This document shows, piece after piece, positions 45,301 to 54,400 of a stretch of 64,000 bases of DNA (its first letter is position 1; the number at the start of each line of letters is the position of its first letter). Both the position numbers and the translations under genes were made by a program. The DNA is from Closterium sp. NIES-65 (Eukaryota > Streptophyta > Zygnematophyceae > Desmidiales > Closteriaceae): NCBI GenBank assembly GCA_948144175.1, contig CANXME010002337.1, forward strand, positions 2,030,001 to 2,094,000, in the 5' to 3' direction. Below the pieces are notes generated by a model. That model worked only from the letters and a program-made list of their open reading frames with translations. It was not told the DNA's origin and made no database searches.

Positions 45301-48300
45301 GCAATAGCAGCAATGGCAGGGAGACATTCCAATGAGAAGCAGCGTATGCAAGAATAGTAGTGCAGGCTGGTGCAGAAAAGCACCTGTGGGCAAAGGCTTT
45401 AACATGTGATGGGCACTTAGAAAGGGGATCCCTATACCCATGAGGCTTACAGGTATGTCAGATTCCTCATGGTGAAGATGGCTGAAGGGATGGTGCCAGT
45501 CAGCTGGTTGTTGTTGAGAAAACTGCAGAGCAGGGGATAGCAACGGGGTACATTGGCTGGAAGTGCAAATTAAGCGTATGTAGCTGCGTTTGTACATAGG
45601 CTGCCACTGCTACCTTTCTCCTGCCATAGGCTGCCACTGCTAACTTTCTCGTGCCCTAGGCTGCGTGCCACTGCAAAGGCTCGATGGTGACTTTTGTACA
45701 CGACATCCCACCTTGTTCAGATGGGAATAGCTTCACTTCACGGATATGTGCTCACGTGGCAGCTTGTTGGCACGACACGCATAACGGCTCTTTGTGGCAC
45801 ACAAGAAGAGAAGAGAAGAGAAGTCTCACGGCTTTTTGCTTTCATCTAGAGTTTGAACTGAGTTGTACGTCCGGATCTTAATCGATTTTTTCGATGGTTA
45901 CTTTTTTCACTAGTTAACTATCGTCCCTTTGCTAAAGGCGACCTTGCCTACTGCTGCCCTTCTTCATGAGCACAGAGCTCTTTGTGGCACACAAGGAGAG
46001 AAGAGAAGAGAAGAGAAGTCTCACATGCCAATGAGGGTGGAGATGGAGTCGGGAATCGACCCTGTGAAGTTGTTGCTGCTGAGATCTCGGACCCACAAGA
46101 CAGCACAAGCGAGGCAGCAACTAGATCCATGCGAGCGAGATGAACACAACTGCTAAATTTGGGTGCAATGCAATGGTATACAAAACCCATGGTGCTAAAA
46201 ATAGAGATTGAGCAAGCCATGTTGAGAGTGGAACAGACAGGGGGGAAGAAGGCGTGGAGAGGCTTACATCTGTTCACAGCTGACTTTCCAGTGTGAGAAG
46301 TTTGGTAAGGAGCCCGTCAGGCCATTTCCTCCCAGGCTACTGTACAATGCAAGGGGAGAGATCGATGATTCCATGGCTATGAAAGCTAAGCATGAATAGA
46401 AAGGGTGGCACCAGGTAAAAACAATGGTGGCAGCACACGCTGTGGCGGCACGGCAGCACACCGTAGTTCAACTTCTTACAGCATGTGAAGAGAAGGTGTG
46501 ACCCTGAAAGTCCGTGGGATCTCCCCTGAAATAGAGCTGTTAGAGACATCCCTGTGCTCGAAAAGGGAGAATCAAAGAGAAGGCTGGATGTAGCAGTTAA
46601 TAACCTTGGGATTTTTCCAAAGCAGAGCACATGAATGCATTGTGGCCTCTCTACGAGACTGACAACGAGCCTGGGGTGGAAAAATGAAAACTTGGGAGAT
46701 GAAGGGAGGGAGACACATCCCAAAGCAAGTAGCAAGCGGCGTCCTGGCTTGGTGTTTGGCAGTGGAGCAGAGTTCTCAGAGCTTGAGTCGAACCCAGGGA
46801 TGTTTGGCAGTGGATAAGAGTTCTTGCAACTCATACTGTTTCCGAACATAGGCATGTACTCGGAAGTACTCGGACCTTGACTTTTGAGTCGACTCAAAAG
46901 TTTTTTTAGCAGAGTGATGTACTCCAACCACTCAGACCTTCAATCGGAAGTACTTAGACCTTCACTCGGAAGTACTCAGACCTTAACTTGAAAGTACTCA
47001 GACCTTCACTCGGAAGTACTCAGACCTTCACTCGGAAGTAGTCAGACCTTCACTCGGAAGTACTCAAACCTTCACTCGGAAGTACTCAGACCTTCACTCG
47101 GACGTACTCAGACCTTTCACTCGGAAGTACTCAGACCTTCACTCCGACGTACTCAGACATTCACTCGGACGTACTCAGACCTTAAATCGGACGTACTCAG
47201 ACCGTCACTCTGAAGACTTGAAGGTGGAAGAATAGGAACTTCTGAAACAGGTGTGTTGGAGCTGCGTGAAACAAGTAGATATTTGAGACGTCTTAAGAAT
47301 AGGATCTTCTTAAACAAGGTGTGTTGGAGCTGCTTACAGCGTGTACAAAATGGGTAGCTGAAGCAGGCCGGATGGGATTGTTCCATAAAAATTGTTGTTA
47401 TTGAGATATCTGCACAATGGCACCAAGAGCCTCAAAGTGACCTTATATATGTTCACACAAGGCTACAGCATGGCATATTTGCTAGCAGGTCCTCAACCCC
47501 AAGTCATTGCCCTACTTGGCGATATTATTTCTTTCGTTCATGTCCCATTCCACTACACTTTGCAGCAGAGCAACTAACATGTGGGCTAGGTTGACAAGCT
47601 TGGTCAATTCACGGGGAATGGTCCCTGTGAAACTGTTGTTGGCCAAGTTTTTACCATGACGATTTAGATTGCGATTTCCATTGGAGTATTTCAGGTAGTT
47701 TTTTCAGGAAGTACTGCAAGAAATGGCAGCAGTAGTTTCATCAATGAAACCCGCCTTTATTCGAGGTCACGCATGGATGCATTACATGAATAGTAGGGCT
47801 CTTCATGAGCGATTTTCAAGAATTCTCAAAAATCGGTCGCGCATAGGCTCTTTAGTGCAGTTCAGTTGAAAACCAACCTTCAAGTGCAGTTCAGTTGAAA
47901 ACCAACCTTCAAGTGCAGGCCAATCTCGAAGCAAACCAATTCGGATTGGTACTTTGTTTCGCTCGCCGCTTTGCTCATGTCTAGTTCAAATAACTGTGTC
48001 AAATAGTTGTTTCAGTGGAAGAGATAGAAGCATTTGTTCCATCAGCGCAAATCCCTTGTGCTCAAGTTTACGAGTGAATGCCTTACAGGATAAAGAGGTC
48101 CTTCTGGCGCATAACGAAATCTGGGAAGGTTCCAGTGAAATGGTTGTTGTAAACAACCCTGAATGAGACCCAATATACGGGGCGTGATGGGGAAATAGTA
48201 AAACAAATACATGGGAAAGCACACATTCTTTTGCTTATGCATAGGCCACTGCATACGTGCTCTGGCACTTGTACATTACATGGACGCAGGAAACAAACTG

Positions 48301-49456
48301 TGAAGATAGAAAGTGTACAAGTGCATACATCTGTGCACACAACAAGCGTTTATCCACCATGAATTTGAATACAAGAATACAAGAATCGATAAAAGAAGCG
48401 CTGGCACATAAGTACTCAGGTGAAGGGCAGTCACAACGCTTACTGCTGTTGCATCCCATCAACCCGATTAGGTGCAGTGAAAGGGGTTGTAGCTTAGATG
48501 AGGTGAGAGGTGGCTCGAGTGGTCTCACAAGTTTGTGATGCCACTGATTGCTGTGAACGATGCTGGAAGCACACCAGAGAAGTTGTTGTCATTGATCGAT
48601 CTGCACAGCCAGCATTGGATTGGAGAGAGTGTCTTAGCTCGGATGTTGCAGGGAGCCAAAGTGGGAAAAGGGAAGTGATGGAAAGCAAGGTGAGGGTGAA
48701 GCGGGGAGAACACTCACATGTCTTGGAGCCATGTCATCTGAGCCACCACGTCAAGACCTGAGCTGAGATTGTTGGAAGAAATGTCTCTGTCATGTGGAGC
48801 CTGTGCACGTGTGCACTCACACACACGCACGCACTCACATATGCACACACACACGCACACGCATACACGCACACACACGCACACACACACACATGCACAC
48901 ACACATAGGAGGCAACCAGCATGAGGCAAGAGAAGCTGTAACTATGGTCAAACGACGCACATCAAAGAACAATCAGTAACACGTGAGACTCTCCAAGTGA
49001 TTCTGTTGCATGCAGCAGTTTCGTGTCATGGGGGAAGGGAGAGGTATATGGGGGAAGCGCCGCTTGCGGAGAGACATACAAAAGATTCATCCTATTGAGG
49101 CGAGTGAAGTTGTTGGGAATGGCTCTTGTGAAATGATTGTGTGATAGTATTCTGCAGCCAGGGCAGCCGGAGAGGAACCCTTGCAGATTAGTAAGGGAAA
49201 GACACAAGTTTCGAGAAACAGGGGGGGGCAGAGAGTTCAAGTGGGAGGAGAGCCAGAGGGGTGAACAGGTCTGGAAATTGGAAGATGCGTGCATAAAAAT
49301 GGGTAAACAGGACGACTTTTGAGTCGATTCAAAAATAAGATGAGAAGATGAATGCATAAAAATGGGCAAACATGGGGGGTTCATTGTTCAGAGAGGTTGG
49401 GTAGTGCCAGCAGGTGCGGTGGGATGGGCCCAGTGAAAGCATTGTAATGGAGCAAT
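40024..49456 (-). CDS. LRR receptor-like kinase with EGF-like juxtamembrane region (5' end unresolved)
   Basis: Membrane receptor kinase. Exons in transcript order: 49456-49385, 49151-49080, 48786-48718, 48600-48529, 48158-48087, 47650-47579, 47409-47338, 46551-46480, 46336-46268, 46087(or 46120)-46025, 45522-45451, 45293-45222, 44970-44899, 44680-44612 (14 LRR exons, mostly 72 bp, one repeat each, e.g. NNSFTGTIP and NNQLTGTIP); 44364-43823 (last LRR, Cys-rich region, EGF-like CDGHGAC and CICDAGY); 43700-43593 (TM helix); 43007-42817 (GKGGFG, AIKR); 42662-42509; 42111-41835 (VHRDIKPANIL, VADFGLL); 41592-41517; 40395-40024. About 900 residues in a consistent phase. Catalytic Lys, HRD and DFG are present, so an active RD kinase is expected; the APE position reads SDY. 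Three LRR exons have doubtful splice sites: 47650 acceptor AA, 49385 donor AT, and 46087 with no adjacent AG. The signal peptide and first exons were not found. Ligand unknown. Confidence 0.87.
40465..41375 (+). repeat. 31-bp minisatellite in the last intron
   Basis: Units of GGAAAGGCAGTGAAAGGCAG plus CACGGAAACAA, about 29 imperfect copies. It fills most of the intron 40396-41516. Confidence 0.93.
42212..42478 (+). repeat. GGAA then GAA microsatellite in a kinase intron
   Basis: (GGAA)n with a few GAAA interruptions to about 42324, then nearly pure (GAA)n. It lies inside intron 42112-42508 and ends about 30 bp from the 5' splice site at 42508. Confidence 0.97.
43066..43506 (+). repeat. 23-bp minisatellite in the intron after the TM exon
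   Basis: Units GAGGGCAGAGGAGAGGAGAG plus CAT, about 19 copies, inside intron 43008-43592. Confidence 0.93.
45585..46024 (+). repeat. Local duplications in LRR intron
   Basis: A 30-bp unit beginning GGCTGCCACTGCTA occurs twice or more at about 45599-45670. A segment of about 45 bp (CTCTTTGTGGCACACAAG, then GAAGA repeats, then GTCTCAC) occurs at 45789 and again at 45979. The second copy runs into the 5' splice site of exon 46025. Confidence 0.75.
46850..47215 (+). repeat. 22-bp minisatellite in LRR intron
   Basis: Units ACTCAGACCTTCACTCGGAAGT with substitutions, about 14 copies, within intron 46552-47337. Confidence 0.9.
48814..48908 (+). repeat. CA-rich microsatellite in LRR intron
   Basis: (CA)n with CG and TG interruptions, starting about 28 bp upstream of the acceptor of exon 48786-48718. 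Confidence 0.9.
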
Positions 49457-50260
49457 CTGGATAGGGAGACAACACAGGAGGCGACAAGGAAAAAAGGAAG
49501 AGTGGAGCAAAAGATGTGAGGCTATGGGGAATAAGGGTTCGAGAATACGAAGTGAGGCGGGAGTGAAAGGTGGGGTGGAGGGCTGAAGGAGCTGATGGTG
49601 AGACCAGGACTTTTGAGGTGATTCAAAAGGAGCTGATGGTGAGAGCAGGACAAGAGAGGCGGAATGGGACACTGAATTCAGAGAGGGGGGGAGGGCGGGG
49701 GGGGGGGAGGGGAGAGAGGCGCAGTGAACGTGAAAATGATGTAGAGATCAACAGGGTGCAAAACAAGAAGAGAGGGGATGGAAAACTTAAGTGGGAGGGG
49801 TGAAAGGAAGAGAGGGGAAGTGAACGTGAAAATAGTGTAGAGATCAACAGAGTGCACGCAAAACTAGCAGGGTAAGGCAGGAAGCCATGCAGCAGCCACT
49901 GTTGAAATGTTGGTGGTGCACATGTGAGATATCGAACCAGCAATGATGTGAGTAGGATTCACATAGGGACGATTGAAATTACACGGGGAAGTGGTTTGGG
50001 TTATGCTCGGGAAAGAATTTGGAGTACTTTGCGAGGGAGCCTTGTTACATGGCATGGAGCTGGATGAAAATTCAGGCATTTGTTCGTAAACCTGCGTGAA
50101 AGCAATGGTGTAGGCCATTCCACTGGAATGGTGAGTGGCTCCTTTGCAAGTGTGGGTGCATCGGCCTGCAGCTATACACTATTTTTCATGGGTTTCTGCA
50201 TGATTGGTTGAAAGCATCAAGGTTGGCAGAGGCAGTCAAAGGACGCCCGAGGCTCTTGCC
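49457..50260. other. 5' side of the receptor-kinase locus, no exon confirmed
   Basis: Contains a direct duplication of about 55 bp (GTGAACGTGAAAAT then GTAGAGATCAACAG) at 49724 and 49819. A minus-strand frame 50118-49864 (MAYTIAFTQVYEQ onward) has no LRR pattern. The next LRR exon upstream of 49456 is not visible. Element 5 begins at 50261. Confidence 0.45.
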
Positions 50261-50391
50261 TGTCAGAACATTATAGCTTATACTATTGTGTAGGCTGTAG
50301 TGGGGTATCCCATAGGGGGTACAACCCAATTAGGGTTAGTACTTGTACCAACTTCATTCATAGTTCATCCATTCTCGTTTCTATTTCCTCA
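50261..50391 (+). repeat. Element 5 5' LTR (131 bp)
   Basis: TGTCAGAACATTATAGC to CTATTTCCTCA, preceded by TTGCC. Confidence 0.95.
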
Positions 50392-50405
50392 TGGTATTGA
50401 GCAGG
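50392..50405 (+). promoter_or_regulatory. Element 5 primer-binding site
   Basis: TGGTATTGAGCAGG, the family form of the initiator tRNA-Met site with one further change. Confidence 0.78.
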
Positions 50406-50454
50406 TTCCCTCGTGGGAACTGTTCTTAGGGCCCACCACAATCGATTTTTTTTT

Positions 50455-51340
50455 TTCCTGCCCCGAGCGCGCCTTGCTTAGGCCTCCTTCGGCCCCGTCA
50501 CGTTGCCCCTAGCGACCTCCCTTCCGCCGCTCTTGCTCGGCCGTCGCCGCCCTTAGTGGCCCGTCGCCACCCTACGCGGCCCATCGCCGCCCTTTCGCCG
50601 CCCGTCCCGGCCCGTCAACGCCCGTCCCGGCTTCGCACCGCTTTCCCGGCCCGTCGCCGCCCGTGCGCTGCCCACCCCGGCTCGTCGCCGCCTGTTCCGG
50701 CCCGTCGCCGCCCGTACCGGCCCGTGCGCCGCCTGTCCCGGCCCGTCGCCGCCCAGCCCGTCGCCGCCCGGCCCGTCGCCGCCCTTCGCGGCGTCGCGTG
50801 CCGCCCCTACTCGCGGCTCTGCCGCCTTACCTGCAGCCCCGCCACCCTACCGTGGCTCCGCCTCCTTACCCTACCTGCGGCCCCGCCGCCCTGCTTGCGG
50901 CCCCGCCACCCTACTTGCGGCACCGCCGCCCTAATTGCGGCCTGGCCACCCTATCAGCGGCCCCGCCACCCTACATGCGGCCCCGCCGCCTTACTCTCGG
51001 CCCCGTCACCTGCTGCAGCGACGCCCGCCACCCGAGCCGCCCGAGCCGTCTCACCCGGCCGATCAACAGACCGCCGCGCCACCCTGGAGCAGCACAACCG
51101 AGCCGCCCAGCGGCAGAGCAGCCGAGCCACCCAGCAGCCAAGCTGCCCAGCAGCCAAGCTGCCCAGCAGCCAAGCCACCTAGCAGCCGAGCCGCCCAGCA
51201 GCCGAGCCACCCAGAAGCCGAGCCGCCCAGCAGCAGAGCCGCCGAGCCGCCGAGCCGCCCAGCAGCCGAGCCGCCGACCAGCCGAGCCGCCGAGCCGCCG
51301 AGCTGCCCTACTTCCGAACCGCCCGAGCTGCTCAGTCTGG
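50455..51340 (+). repeat. Element 5 GC-rich repeated leader
   Basis: CGGCCCGTCGCCGCC units, then GCGGCCCCGCC units, then CCGAGCCGCCCAGCAG units up to the GGTGAG motif at 51339-51344. A T-run (about 50446-50457) precedes it. Confidence 0.8.
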
Positions 51341-51407
51341 TGAGCACAACGCCTCTTTCACTGCACTTCCCTCACCCTACTGTTTGCACTGCTAGTCGTC
51401 TGCAATC

Positions 51408-54400
51408 ATGGCTACCCCTAGTGTCCTCGCTTTTGACGCTGAGGGGCGGGTCATTGACTTTGAGGTCTGGGTAGATGACCTACACCTGTTCTTACAGCGC
51501 GATAGGGCAGACGGCCTCTCTCTGTTTGACCTCACCTCTGGCGCTTCCCCTGCCCCTGCTGCTGATGCTGACGCCACTGTTCGCTCCTAGTGGGCCACGC
51601 GCGACGCTGCTGCACGTCTTGCTGTGCGTCGCCACCTCCCTACCTCCGAGCGTGCGCACTTTAGTCAGTACAAGAGTGCTGAGACCTTGTACGACGCTAT
51701 AGTCGCGCGCTACTCCTCCCCTGCCACTACTGCACTGAGCCGTCTCATGCTACCGCACCTCTTCCCTGACCTTGCTGCCTTTCCCACAGTAGCTGACCTC
51801 ATTACGCACCTCCGCACTAGTGACACTCGCTACCGCGCTGCACTTCTTGCTGACTTCTGCGCCAAGAACCCCCCCCCCATGTACATCACTCTCTACTACA
51901 TAGTCACTCGCCTCCTTGACTCCCTTCGTGTAGTTAGGGACCACTTCCTCTCAGTCTGTCCCACCACTCTCACTGTCGACCTCCTCGAGAAGGCCCTCCT
52001 AGCGATAGAGAAGAGCATAGTCGCTGTAGGAGCCTCTCGAGGTGACCCGCGCACCCCCATCTTTGAGGGGTGTTCCCCCTCCCCCCTTCTGCCCTTTGTT
52101 GCCTCTGCTGCTGCGGCCAACCTCCTTGGTCTTGAGTCGGTCGGTGCGGCGTCTGCCCCTAGCGGGAGACGCCGCCCTGGCAAGGGCAAGGGGGGCAGGG
52201 GCGCTGGAGGAGCGAGCGGGGGCGGTGGAGGTGGAGGTGGCGGCGGTGGGGGGAGTGGGGGTGGCGGTGGGAGTGGAGGTGGGAGTGGAGGGGTCGGTGG
52301 CGGCAGTGGAGGCGGAGGCGGCGGCGGCGGTGGCGGTGGGAGCGGAGGTGGCGGAGGTGGCGGCGGTTTAGGAGGCGGCGGAGGCGGCGGCAGTAGCGGA
52401 GGCGGCAGAGGCGGCGGAGGCGGCGGGGGTGGCGGTGGAGCTGGTTGCGGGTCTTCGCAGAGGAGTGGCTCCGTTGGTGGCTCGCGCCAGCAGCAGTAGC
52501 GAGGTCGGGAGACCCTGTCCCCTCAGCAGCTCTGTGAGTGGTATACTTCACGCCAGCGGGGTGAGGGTTTTGGTCCGTGCACCTACGTCCTGCGCACCGG
52601 CGACCGTGCGGGTGAGCTGTGTGGGGGTGCGCACCCCGCCCAGCGCTGCTTTGGCCGCTTGACGGACGCGTGGCGTCACCAGTTCCCGGAGGCCTTAGAG
52701 ATCCCTCGGTGGGGTGAGGTGTCTAGGGCGGGTGTTGCAATCTATGATCATGACTTTGATGCTATTCTCTCTGCCATGTATGCTGTGTCTATTAGTGATA
52801 AGGGTGACTGTTACCGGTGTTTCCCGCCCGGTCCGGGCATTGAGGCTGCTGCCCTAGGTGCTTGCGACACTGCTGCTCCAGGTGCTAGTGCGTCTGCGTC
52901 CTCAGGTGCTTGTGAGTCTGCGCTCTCAGGTACTGCGTCGGCTTCGGCCTCCCTCACCTTCACCCTTGACTCTGGGGCTTCTCGCTCCTTCTTTCGGGAC
53001 CGTACCACACTCACGCCGCTTAGTCGGCCGGTTGCGGTGTCTCTGGCTCACCCTTCTGGGGGTCGTGTCCTGTCTCGCTTCTCCACAGTCCTCCCGTGTC
53101 CTGCGGCTCCCTCTGGCACCCTGTCTGGTCTCTACCTCCCCTCGTTCTCTACGAACTTGGTGAGTGGTGCTGACCTACAGGATGCGGGAGTACACCTGTT
53201 TACTCATGCGCGTCAGCGGGTGACGCACTGCACAGAGGCGAGCACAGGCCGTCACCTGGCTACGTTTACCCGTCAGCCGGGGTCGAGCCTGTACACACTG
53301 ACCACTGCGTCTCCTCCCGTTACTGAGTCTGGTAGGGTCGCTACGTCTGGCCAGGTGTTTGCTGCAGCGTCCAGGTCTGGTCCTGAGTCTGCCCCGTATT
53401 CGTGTCGTCTCCTGTCTCACGAGACTCTCCTCTCGCACCACCGCCTTGGTCACCCCTCTCTGCTTCGGCTCAGAGGCATGGCCTCCCGTCTTCTTGTGTT
53501 TGGTCTCCCCCGGTCCCTCCCTCCCCTTCCTCGGGGCCCTGGCCCTACCTGTGTCCCCTATGTCGAGGGGCGCCAGCGTGCTACCCCCCCTCCTCCCAGT
53601 TTCCTCCGACAGAGGCCCCGTTGCAGACGCTTCACATGGACGTGTGGGGCCCAGCCCGCGTCCGTGGACAGGGTCACGAGCGCTACTTCCTGCTCGTTGT
53701 TGACGACTACTCGCGTTACACCGCAGTCTTCCCCTTGCGCAGCAAGGGTGCTGTCACTGAGGTGCTGATCGACTTGATCCGCGCAACTCGTCTCCAGCTC
53801 AGGCAGAGCTTTGGCTCGGACTTTCCTGTTCTGCGTCTGCACTCGAACAGAGGCGGAGAGTTCTCCTCTGGCCTTCTGCGAGCCTACTGTCGTGCACGAG
53901 GCATCCGTCAGACCTTCACGCTTCCGGACTCTCCGCACCAAAATGGGATTGCTGAGCGCCGCATTGGCATGGTCATGGACGTCGCCCGCACGTCTATGAT
54001 GCATGCGGCTGCCCCCCACTTTCTGTGGCCGTTTGCGGTGAGGTACGCGGCGCATCAGATCAACCTCCACCCCACGGTCTCCACGCCGGAGACCTCCCCA
54101 GCCTTGCTGTGGACGGGGAAGGTTGGCGATGCGTCGGCGTTCCGGGTCTGGGGATCTTGGGCGTTTGTCCGCGACTTGTCTGCGGACAAGCTGTCCCCTC
54201 GTGCTGCTCCTTGCATCTTCCTTGGGTTCCCCCCTGACGCGCCTAGGTGGCAGTTCTACCACCCCACCTCTCGCCATGTTCTGTCCTCCCAGGACGTCAC
54301 GTTCGACGAGTCGGTCCCCTACTACCGCCTCTTCCCCTACCGCACTCCGTCCCTACCCCCGCCCCCGCTCTTCCTTGTACCAGGTCCCACCCAGGTAGAC

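Noticed and set aside
46850..47215. Regulatory element array in the LRR intron
   Set aside because: The 22-bp units look like an ordinary minisatellite; no known binding motif recognised.
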